Below are positions 53,958 through 60,810 of a stretch of DNA of 60,810 nt, one piece after another (the stretch's first letter is position 1; every line of letters starts with the position of its first letter). The notes below the pieces were generated by a model, which worked only from the letters and a program-made list of their open reading frames with translations, searched no databases and had not been told where the DNA came from. The stretch covers positions 1-60,810 of the forward strand of contig JABZFO010000159.1 in NCBI GenBank assembly GCA_014237405.1, given 5' to 3'. Position numbers and translations under genes: made by a program. The DNA comes from Desulfosarcina sp. Lineage in GTDB: Bacteria > Desulfobacterota > Desulfobacteria > Desulfobacterales > Desulfosarcinaceae.

Positions 53958-54664
53958 ATGCAAACCCAGCTTGTCATCGACCATATTGTCAAATGGCTCA
54001 CCCAGTATCTTGACCAATCGGGCATGAAAGGCTTTGTGGTGGGCGTTTCCGGCAGGCGCCGGATCAGGTAAGCCGGTCCGCCAATCATATCCAGTGGCTT
54101 CAAGGGCGTTACGCCAGCGTGGACGGCGTGACCGTAGACCTGACACCGGTATTTGAATCCCTGCAAAGCGCCCTTCCTGACGCCATCCAGGATGGTTTGA
54201 CCCTGGCCAACAGCAGAAGCCGGCTGCGCATGCTCACGCTCTACGCCTTTTCCACCCACCACCGCATGCTGGTGGCCGGCACCGGCAACAAGGTGGAGGA
54301 TTTCGGCGTGGGATTTTACACCAAGTACGGCGACGGTGGGGTGGACCTGTCGCCCATTGCCGACCTGAAGAAATCAGAGGTCTATGTCCTGGCAAAAGCG
54401 ATGGGTATTAGCGATGAGATCATCCAGGCGCCGCCCACGGACGGCTTATGGAACGATAACCGGTCCGATGAAAGCCAGATCGGAGCCACCTACGATGAAC
54501 TGGAGTGGGCCATGGCATTCAATGCCGGCAAGGGCGACGAACAGGCCCTTGAGCCCAGGCAGCGGGAGGTGCTCTCCATCTTCAGGAAATTCAACCGCAT
54601 CAACCGGCACAAGATGTCGCCGATACCCGTCTGCATCATTCCCGAACCCATTCGAAACGGTTAG
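53958..54664 (+). pseudogene. nadE: nadE, NAD+ synthetase, P-loop segment missing and frameshifted near 54049
   Basis: ATG 53958 (GGGAG upstream) reads QTQLVIDHIVKWLTQYL to GFVVGVSG, then the frame breaks. It resumes within a few bases as QAPDQVSRSANHIQWLQ and continues in the other frame through LANSRSRLRMLTLYAFS, the GTGNKVEDFGVGFYTKYGDG catalytic region and SQIGATYDELEWAM. Between GVSG and QAPDQ other NadE proteins have about 25-30 residues including the rest of the ATP-pyrophosphatase P-loop (SGGIDS), so the lost part is essential. NadE makes NAD+ from nicotinic acid adenine dinucleotide. A functional copy must exist elsewhere, or the junction is an assembly gap. Confidence 0.85.
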
Positions 54665-54689
54665 ATTGCGTTTCCTTGCAGACGGTTAG

Positions 54690-56102
54690 TCAATCGCCGG
54701 ACGAACTATCATCATCATTTGTTTTCTCAGATGCATTTCCCCAAAAACTTGATTCGGCAAGGCTGTCATGCCAGTAGATTGGAGCAATAGCTATGGCTGT
54801 ATCGGTAGATGCTGCAAGCACCAACAATTCGATATCAAATGAGAATGTTCTTACCTTGGTTTTCAAAAGTATCTGTCTTAAAAGTTTTGAATTAAACGCC
54901 TTGAGACCACATTGAGTATCTGTGATTTTTCCTGTTTGCGGAAACAGTTTTGAAAATACAAGTCCCCGCAAGCCGACCATTCGACGATCGAACTCAGTCA
55001 ACCCTTGAACTTCTCCGTTTTTCCCCCATGGACCGCGACAAATACTCCCCGCGTCATAGCGTGACGCAATAGCAAGCATGGTTTCATCGTCTTGTTTATC
55101 CAATAAAAACCCAATTTCATTAACAGGTGTTGCCATATCAGCATCTGTAAAGACAACTATATGCGGCTTGTCACCTTCGGAATATTTTTTCACTGCTTGC
55201 CACATACCATATTGAATAGATCCTCCTTTTCGGCTCTCACTTGTGGATTTTAATCCTTTAATAACCGCTGACTGTCTTTTGATGCCATCATCAAGATAAA
55301 GAACATTTACATTTTTGTATCCTTCTTTTTCAATAATTTCCTGTGCTTTTGTCCCACTCTGTTTTGGACAGCCATCATCAACAAGAATCATGTTGAAACT
55401 ATGAGGCGAATCTTTCAATAGCCACTCCATTTGTTTCATCTTGCGCCGGACAAAATCTTCACCATTGGGGTTATCACTGCTTTTGGGACGAATCCGATTG
55501 TGCTCATTATACATGGCGAGTACCAGTGATACATGGAGAGGACAATCTATTTGCTTCACATACATTTTGGAAAGAGCCTGCTTTGAAACCAGAAGCATTG
55601 CATTTTTGTACTTCTCTGGACGGGAAGTTATCCATCTGTCAAGATTCTGAAGAGCAGAGGTCTCCGGGAATTTGTTCAATAAGTCAGTGGCTGCTTCAAA
55701 AAAAAGAGTGTCCTGACTGCCGTCGGTTAGTTCTATTTCATTCGGGAGATTTTGAGAAAGCATTGCTATAGCAGGCTCCCATGAAGGGTCAACATCTGCC
55801 TCCGGATAGGATGTTGTCTTATCTTGTAGAATAACCCCATCCAGTATAAATGGTAAATTATTCGCTATCTTTTGAAACTCTTCAAACTTCAAATTTAAAA
55901 TAAAATCAGCAAGTTCCAAAATGGATAAAACATCATATCCTTCCGGTATCAAGTCCTGATATATATAAGCCATTTTAGCAAATTGCCGAGTCATTTTATA
56001 GTAATTGCTTATGCTTTCCGCACTTCCTTCTAGTGTGTTTGGCTGTGGAAAGTTTATTGTTTCTTTAAACAAGGTAACAAGCTGTTTTGCAGATACATTC
56101 AT
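54690..56102 (-). CDS. Family 2-type glycosyltransferase with long N-terminal domain
   Basis: A 470-residue protein from ATG 56102 (AAGGAA upstream, start overlaps the PocR stop by 1 nt). The first ~190 residues are a helical domain without known match. From ~192 there is a GT-A glycosyltransferase: LVLAMYNEHNRI, NMILVDDGCPKQ, IVVFTDADMATPVNEI (metal-binding DAD) and DTQCGLKAF. It resembles DPM1-type polyprenyl-phosphate or nucleotide-sugar transferases. It is visibly AT-richer than both neighbours, a sign of transfer. It is translationally coupled to the PocR gene. Confidence 0.85.
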   Translation of the reverse strand: MNVSAKQLVTLFKETINFPQPNTLEGSAESISNYYKMTRQFAKMAYIYQDLIPEGYDVLSILELADFILNLKFEEFQKIANNLPFILDGVILQDKTTSYPEADVDPSWEPAIAMLSQNLPNEIELTDGSQDTLFFEAATDLLNKFPETSALQNLDRWITSRPEKYKNAMLLVSKQALSKMYVKQIDCPLHVSLVLAMYNEHNRIRPKSSDNPNGEDFVRRKMKQMEWLLKDSPHSFNMILVDDGCPKQSGTKAQEIIEKEGYKNVNVLYLDDGIKRQSAVIKGLKSTSESRKGGSIQYGMWQAVKKYSEGDKPHIVVFTDADMATPVNEIGFLLDKQDDETMLAIASRYDAGSICRGPWGKNGEVQGLTEFDRRMVGLRGLVFSKLFPQTGKITDTQCGLKAFNSKLLRQILLKTKVRTFSFDIELLVLAASTDTAIAIAPIYWHDSLAESSFWGNASEKTNDDDSSSGD

Positions 56103-56611
56103 CAAAATTTTCCTTCTTTTGAAACGATCGCTTCGATTTTTTCCCAGATGAACTGGGCCACTTCCTCGGCCGAGTTTTTTTCGATCACGGCAAGATCTTC
56201 GCACAATGCTTCAATCTTTTCCTCGTCGATGCCCGTCATTTTATTTACCAGGAAGGAATCCACCTCGCCGTCGGCGAGCAGCAGGCCGCAGGCGCCGAAG
56301 GCGCCGATGAACTCGCCGTCTACAAAAATGGGCACCACGATTTTCATCAGCCCGGCGTCGCACTCCTCGATGACCGTTTTTCTTTCATCCCTGGCCTGAT
56401 TGGCCAGATTCATGTGGGCCGCGGCGCAGATGAACGCCTGGCCCTTGTCCGTGGCCTTGATGACCGGGCACAGCCGGTTGATCGAGATCTTGTTGTCGGT
56501 AAGCTGGATGCCGTCGGTGTTGAACACATTGGATTCCAGTCCCGAACGCGCATGAATTTCGTTTTCCAGCTCGACCCATTTTTCCAGGGGCAGAAGATCA
56601 GTCAATTCCAC
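56102..56611 (-). CDS. Stand-alone PocR sensory-domain protein, second copy
   Basis: A 169-residue single PocR domain: ELTDLLPLEKWVELENEIH, INRLCPVIKATDKG, ECDAGLMKIVVPIFVDGEF and GAFGACGLLLADGEVDSFL. The C-terminal helix runs EEVAQFIWEKIEAIVSKEGKF (shown in part). It is a paralogue of the gene at 47151. It shares 1 nt with the start of the glycosyltransferase, so the two are co-translated, although its GC content looks like the host rather than like the transferase. Confidence 0.88.
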   Translation of the reverse strand: MELTDLLPLEKWVELENEIHARSGLESNVFNTDGIQLTDNKISINRLCPVIKATDKGQAFICAAAHMNLANQARDERKTVIEECDAGLMKIVVPIFVDGEFIGAFGACGLLLADGEVDSFLVNKMTGIDEEKIEALCEDLAVIEKNSAEEVAQFIWEKIEAIVSKEGKF

Positions 56612-56724
56612 AGCACACTCCTTGGTTCGTTTGCATAGTCATATGATTCGCCCTTCAATCGCATTTATACTAATCCATTTCAACTTATCAGCTTATTGGC
56701 TTATCAGCTTTGCTCCGTGTAGGC

Positions 56725-56757
56725 GTTCACGGGTTCAGGGTTTACCGTTCAGGGTTG
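56725..56757. repeat. GGTTCA-type degenerate short repeat
   Basis: GCGTTCACGGGTTCAGGG and TACCGTTCAGGG echo the block at 40770-40985. It lies in the gap between oleD and the PocR gene; nothing else is evident in that ~190-nt gap. Confidence 0.35.
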
Positions 56758-56805
56758 CTTTTTTCTTTGATGTTGCGAGCAAAATTGGGGGACTATACCA
56801 TTTTT

Positions 56806-57846
56806 TTAAGGAGATGGGGAAGCGGATTTCGTCAGCCAGGCCTTTAGCCGCTGCATGCCTTCATCGATGGAAATTTCGGCTGTGTACCCCAGGTCCCGTT
56901 TGGCTGCAGAAATGTCGAACCAGTGGGAAGTGGCCAGCTCCCGGGCAACGAAGCGGGTCATCCTGGGCTCCCCGGAAATGCGGAAGGTGCGGTAGGCCCA
57001 CTCCAGTACAGTACCGATGCGATACGCCGCTAAAGGTGAAATGAACCGGGTTACCGGGGGCTTGCCGCCGGCATCCAGTATCCGGTTGACCATCTCCCAC
57101 AGGCCGATGGGGTTGTCGTCGCTGATAAAATAGACCCTGCCGGAAACCGTCGGGTTTTTCTCCAGCGCTTCCATGGCCAGCACGTGGGCACGGGCGGCGT
57201 TGTCGACGTATATCGTGTCCACGCGGTTTTTGCCGTCGCCTACTTGCCGCAGGCTTTCGGCACGGGCGATGATGCGCGGCACCAGGTGGTTATCCTCCGG
57301 TCCCCAGATCAGATGAGGCCGCAGGACAACGGTTTTCAGTTCATCATCGGCGGCGGCCATCACGGCCTGTTCGGCCATGGCCTTGGTTTGCGGGTAGGGC
57401 GCATGGTAATGGGCCGGGTAGGGGGCCGACTCATCCATCCCTTGCATATCCCCGCCGTCAAATACCACGCTGGGGCTGCTGGTATACACCAGCATGGGCA
57501 CCCGGCAGGATCGGCAGGCGGTGATAACATTGCGGGTGCCGGTTACATTGGGCCGAAAATAATCCTCGAACGCGCCCCATACGCCGGGTTTGGCAGCCAC
57601 ATGGAAAACGACATCCCTCCGGCGAAGGGCATCTTTTACTGCACCAGCATTGGCGATGTCACCGGAAAGCTGGTTGACGCCCAAGGCATCCAGTTGCGGG
57701 TATGCACTCCTCGAAAAACTGGCCACCCGATGTCCTTTGGCCAGCAGTTGCCGGATGATGGCTTGGCCCAGAAATCCTCCGCCGCCGGTGACCAGGATGT
57801 TTTTAGCGGCGCTGCTTGTCGGTGATTGGTGGGTTGTCGTGTTCAT
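56806..57846 (-). CDS. oleD: OleD-like NAD(P)H-dependent reductase/epimerase-dehydrogenase
   Basis: A 346-residue short-chain dehydrogenase of the extended 3-beta-HSD type: Rossmann motif LVTGGGGFLG, VFHVAAKPG, and the catalytic Tyr-x3-Lys as YPQTK; substrate-side LRPHLIWGPED. In olefinic hydrocarbon biosynthesis OleD reduces the 2-alkyl-3-keto acid from OleA to a beta-hydroxy acid. It is the last of the oleB-oleC-oleD series, 47 nt after oleC. Confidence 0.88.
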   Translation of the reverse strand: MNTTTHQSPTSSAAKNILVTGGGGFLGQAIIRQLLAKGHRVASFSRSAYPQLDALGVNQLSGDIANAGAVKDALRRRDVVFHVAAKPGVWGAFEDYFRPNVTGTRNVITACRSCRVPMLVYTSSPSVVFDGGDMQGMDESAPYPAHYHAPYPQTKAMAEQAVMAAADDELKTVVLRPHLIWGPEDNHLVPRIIARAESLRQVGDGKNRVDTIYVDNAARAHVLAMEALEKNPTVSGRVYFISDDNPIGLWEMVNRILDAGGKPPVTRFISPLAAYRIGTVLEWAYRTFRISGEPRMTRFVARELATSHWFDISAAKRDLGYTAEISIDEGMQRLKAWLTKSASPSP

Positions 57847-57893
57847 AACGTCTGCAATCTTTTGGAGATCCTTTCAGGTTTCATACCGGTTGG

Positions 57894-59564
57894 TTAAAGT
57901 TTCTTTTCCGCCCAGACGGCCAGCTTTTCCCTGAAAATCTTGGAATTGTGGCGGATATCCACGGGAAAGGCCCGGTGGAACAGAACCGTCTTGATGGTTT
58001 CGGTGATGGGTCTATCTTCGGCCAACGCCAGCAGTTCTTCTTTCAGGCCTTTTTTATCCTTGCCGCTGTCGTCGGGCTCCAGTTCGATACAGATGACCGG
58101 CTTCTGCTGCCCCGGGGGTCCCACGCCCACCAGCGCGCTGCGGAATACGCGGGGATGGTTGTTGAATATGGCTTCGCAGGGAATCGTGAACAGGGGCTTT
58201 TTTCCAGAGACCACCCGGTGGCTTTTACGGCCGCAGAACCAGATGCGGCCTTTTTTGTCCATCCAGCCCAGGTCTCCCATGCGGTGCCAGAATGTGTCCC
58301 CGTCGCCGATCTTGGCCAGGGCGTCGTCCCGGGGCCGTTCGAAGTAGCCGCGGGTGACCTGATCGCCGTGAACGGTGATTTCCCCGATCTCGCCGTCCGG
58401 TACTGCCAGATCGTCGGTCCAGCGGGCAATGGGGCTGTCGGTGATGCGGATGATGCGCACGTCGATGCCGGCAATGGGCTGGCCCACACACATGCCGTAG
58501 CCCTGCTCGCTGAGCTTGCGGGTTTCGCTGAGAATCTCGTCGCTGCCGAAAGAGCTGATCGGCATGGCCTCCGTGGCGCCGTACCCGGTATGGATCTGAG
58601 CGTCATCAGTGAGCATGGCGCTAAACTGTTCGATGTTGGCCGGCGTGGCCGGGGCACCGGCGGAGATTACCCGTTTCAAGGTGGGCAGTTTGATGCCTTT
58701 TTCCCTGCCGTAGCGGCCTACGCGATTGAGCAGGGCAGGGGAGGCGAACATGTTGGTGACGCCCTGATTGACAATGGCTTCGATGATTTTTTGCGGATTG
58801 ACTCGGGCCGGCTTGGTGGGGTCCATGTCCGGGATAATGGCCGTCATTCCCAGGGCCGGGTCGAACAAGGCGAAAAGCGGAAAAGTGGGCAGGTCGATCT
58901 CGTCCGGGGTGATGCCGTACTGGGCGCGGATATTGCGCACCTGGGCATCGATGACCCCGTGGGTGTAAAACACGCCTTTGGCCGGACCGGTGCTGCCGGT
59001 GGTAAAGAGGATGGCGGCAATTTCATCGGCCCGGGTGTCGGCCATGCTGTACGGCTCCCAGCGATTGCTGCGCACTTGGCGCAGGGTGAGTCCGCTCCAG
59101 AACCAGCGGCTGCCCACAGTGATGAAGGTTTTGACGCTCTTGAAATACGCGGGGGCAAGGGTGCGCAGCACGTGGGCCGGGGGGATACCGATCAGGGCTT
59201 GGGCCTGACTCTCCTTCAGGCAGTTTAACATTCGGGAGACACCCATACCCGGGTCCACCATCACGGGTACGGCACCCACCTTGAACAGGGCAAATACGAG
59301 GGCGAAGAAGTCCAGGCTGGGCTTGACCATGAGGATGGTGCGCAAGCCGCGACTGACGCCCGCATCGTCAAGGCCCTGGGCCAGACAATCCGATTCGATA
59401 TCCAACTGGCGAAAGGTGAGGTGGGTGTATGCCACCCGGCCTTCGCTGTCCCTGCCGCAAGGGCAGACCACGGCCCGCTTGTAGGGCTGGATACGGGCCA
59501 TGGTGCGTAGGTAAGTGGCCACATTGACGATACTGCGGTCAGGTCTTCTCGGATAATTTTTCAT
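57894..59564 (-). CDS. oleC: OleC-like beta-lactone synthetase (AMP-dependent)
   Basis: A 556-residue ANL-family enzyme. P-loop ILFTTGSTGPAKGVFYTHG, shown in part, at ~190; GYGATEAMP (A5) and a C-terminal domain with FHRMGDLGW and NSKIFREKLAVW. OleC turns the beta-hydroxy acid into a cis-beta-lactone with ATP. The distinguishing OleC partners oleB and oleD flank it, which raises confidence over a generic acyl-CoA ligase. Confidence 0.88.
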   Translation of the reverse strand: MKNYPRRPDRSIVNVATYLRTMARIQPYKRAVVCPCGRDSEGRVAYTHLTFRQLDIESDCLAQGLDDAGVSRGLRTILMVKPSLDFFALVFALFKVGAVPVMVDPGMGVSRMLNCLKESQAQALIGIPPAHVLRTLAPAYFKSVKTFITVGSRWFWSGLTLRQVRSNRWEPYSMADTRADEIAAILFTTGSTGPAKGVFYTHGVIDAQVRNIRAQYGITPDEIDLPTFPLFALFDPALGMTAIIPDMDPTKPARVNPQKIIEAIVNQGVTNMFASPALLNRVGRYGREKGIKLPTLKRVISAGAPATPANIEQFSAMLTDDAQIHTGYGATEAMPISSFGSDEILSETRKLSEQGYGMCVGQPIAGIDVRIIRITDSPIARWTDDLAVPDGEIGEITVHGDQVTRGYFERPRDDALAKIGDGDTFWHRMGDLGWMDKKGRIWFCGRKSHRVVSGKKPLFTIPCEAIFNNHPRVFRSALVGVGPPGQQKPVICIELEPDDSGKDKKGLKEELLALAEDRPITETIKTVLFHRAFPVDIRHNSKIFREKLAVWAEKKL

Positions 59565-59641
59565 ATTGCTATTGGGTGTTAAATATAAAACTTACACGTT
59601 TCTTCAATTTCGGTACGTCTTTACGGTGAACCTACGCTAAA

Positions 59642-60589
59642 TTAAACTGGGTGCCGGGTCAGGAATCTCTTTACCAATCCGATGATCCGATCCGGCACAT
59701 CCTCCAGCAGATAGTGGCCGGCATCGTCGAACAGGTGATTTTCGGCCTTTGGAAACCGCCGGCACCACTCGTTGTAGTAATCCATGTCGAACACGAAATC
59801 GTGCCGCCCCCACAGGATCAGCATGGGGATATCGGCCAGTGTGGACAGGCGCCTGTCCACCCGGTCGACAATGTCGAATCCGGGATCGCCGGGGGCCATG
59901 GGAATGTCCTGGACGAAGCGCAAGGAGGCTATCCGGTTTTGCGGGCAGTTATAGGGCGCCAGCAGCCCTTGTTTCACCTTCGCGGCAAGCCGTTTTTGTG
60001 GTGCCATGTGAACGGCTCCTCGGGCAAACAGATTGCCATAAAGGACTGCCGGCGTGGCCACGGCACTCAGGTTGCGAACGATCCACAACCGCAGGGGAAT
60101 TCGCTTTCGGCCCGGCGGAAAAAAGCCTGCCGTGTTGGTGATGATGAGCCGTGCCACCAGGTGCGGGTTGGCCACGGCCCAGGCTATGGCGATCATGCCG
60201 CCCCAGTCGTGGACCAGGAGGGTGATCCGGTCCAGTTCAAGATGATCCATCAATGCCGTAAAGTCCGCCACCCGGCTTTGCAGCCGGAAGTCGTAATGAC
60301 TGTCATCGGGTTTGTCCGAAAGGCCGCATCCCATGTGATCCGGGGCGATGGTGCGATAGTTAGGCGAAAGGGCGGCGATGATGCGGCGAAAGTAAAAAGA
60401 CCAGGTGGGGTTGCCGTGTACCATGACCACCGGATCGCCCGCCCCCTGGTCGACAAAGTGATAGCGCAGTCCGTTCCGATCCAGAAAATGGGATTGGAAC
60501 GGGTAGAGGTTCCGGTAGTCGTTCGGATCTATCGGTTTGTGTTTGGCCGGTTTGGATTTGGCCGGTTTGCTAAGATGTGTCATGGTCAC
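59642..60589 (-). CDS. oleB: OleB-like beta-lactone decarboxylase (haloalkane-dehalogenase family)
   Basis: A 315-residue alpha/beta-hydrolase: VMVHGNPTWSFYFRRI, nucleophile Asp in LLVHDWGGMIAIAWA, ILWGRHDFVFD and catalytic His in FDDAGHYLLED. OleB decarboxylates the beta-lactone to the long-chain cis-olefin. The N-terminal ~18 residues repeat KPAK units. GTG 60589 overlaps the upstream stop (GTGA); ATG 60583 is an alternative. It is 77 nt before oleC. Confidence 0.87.
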   Translation of the reverse strand: MTMTHLSKPAKSKPAKHKPIDPNDYRNLYPFQSHFLDRNGLRYHFVDQGAGDPVVMVHGNPTWSFYFRRIIAALSPNYRTIAPDHMGCGLSDKPDDSHYDFRLQSRVADFTALMDHLELDRITLLVHDWGGMIAIAWAVANPHLVARLIITNTAGFFPPGRKRIPLRLWIVRNLSAVATPAVLYGNLFARGAVHMAPQKRLAAKVKQGLLAPYNCPQNRIASLRFVQDIPMAPGDPGFDIVDRVDRRLSTLADIPMLILWGRHDFVFDMDYYNEWCRRFPKAENHLFDDAGHYLLEDVPDRIIGLVKRFLTRHPV

Positions 60590-60810
60590 GTGTTGTCGGC
60601 CGCTGGAACTAGGGCCAGTCCAAAATTTTCCATTTTGTAGATGGGCAGGCCGTCCACAGTAAGCAGGCCGTCGGCGCAGATTACCGGAGAGGGACCATCC
60701 TGTACCTGGGTGATCAGGGCCTCCACGGCAACGGTTTTGTTTTTCGGGATGATCTGCCCGCGATAGGTCCAGCTGTGGCGGCTGTCTTCCACCATGCGGA
60801 ACCGGTGGGA
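60586..60810 (-). CDS. C-terminal end of a FabA/PfaC-type hot-dog dehydratase (5' part outside the window)
   Basis: The 74 visible codons read SHRFRMVEDSRHSWTYRGQI, then NKTVAVEALITQ, CADGLLTVDGLPIYKMENFG and a stop. This matches the C-terminal hot-dog strand of dehydratase domains in polyunsaturated-fatty-acid synthases (PfaC-type) and of beta-hydroxyacyl-ACP dehydratases. It overlaps the oleB start by 4 nt, so this acyl-chain-building enzyme is translationally coupled to the ole genes. OleA would be the usual upstream neighbour and is not seen at this junction. Confidence 0.7.
   Translation of the reverse strand, partial: SHRFRMVEDSRHSWTYRGQIIPKNKTVAVEALITQVQDGPSPVICADGLLTVDGLPIYKMENFGLALVPAADNT

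Overview
The window reads as chromosomal DNA (GC-rich, dense genes on both strands) from a strictly anaerobic deltaproteobacterium, most likely a sulfate reducer of the Desulfobacterales/Desulfosarcinaceae type. The reasons are a large heterodisulfide-reductase (Hdr) gene array, a selenocysteine-containing Hdr-like protein, stand-alone PocR-domain proteins, an Ole hydrocarbon cluster next to a polyunsaturated-fatty-acid-type dehydratase, and short intergenic repeats of a kind I associate with these genomes. The taxonomic call is an inference from gene content. No rRNA, tRNA or CRISPR array was seen.

Layout. 1-8343 (minus): a signalling operon with a two-TM small protein, a giant symporter-histidine kinase-REC-REC-HPt fusion, a REC-HD-GYP response regulator and a PhnD-like-sensor hybrid kinase cut by the window edge. 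8576-12073 (plus): an ECF sigma / zinc-type anti-sigma / exported-protein locus. Three promoter copies share one architecture; they lie in front of the sigma operon and of two paralogous exported proteins. 12395-21479: recC-recB-recD, with recC and recD broken. 21677-24771: PilZ-like protein, HU/IHF, a cereblon-type CULT-domain protein, a small membrane protein and an XPB-like helicase. 25115-27561 (minus): cyclophilin, a disrupted radical SAM gene and a truncated K+ channel/TrkA protein. 27747-29696: ABC-2 exporter. 29913-33836 (minus): Fe(III)-type ABC importer, followed by a repeat-rich stretch with gene remnants. 34644-37684 (minus): pseudokinase-trypsin-like protease fusion. 37966-38585: VapBC-type toxin-antitoxin. 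38740-40679: UPF0210 and a double-ACT protein. 41130-43386: membrane protein and DHH-CBS protein. 43430-53870: hdrCBA, then mvhD-like, FrhB-like, tandem-hdrA and a selenocysteine HdrD-like gene with a clear SECIS hairpin. 53958-56611: broken nadE, a low-GC glycosyltransferase and a PocR gene. 56806-60810 (minus): oleD, oleC, oleB and the end of a FabA/PfaC-type dehydratase.

How the parts may work together. The Hdr array encodes two soluble flavin/Fe-S electron-transfer modules. The second (MvhD + FrhB-like + tandem HdrA + HdrD-like) resembles in composition the electron-bifurcating BamCDEF part of the class II benzoyl-CoA reductase, without BamB. The ECF locus looks like a small self-contained regulon that makes two exported proteins in response to an unknown envelope signal.

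A caution for any reader: recC, recD, nadE, the K+ channel, the radical SAM gene and the gene at 46813-47125 all lack short internal or terminal segments and change frame at the loss. Six such breaks in 60 kb could be real decay. They could equally be scaffold gaps whose N runs were removed, plus a homopolymer error near 26640. Function should not be read from these genes until the junctions are checked against reads.
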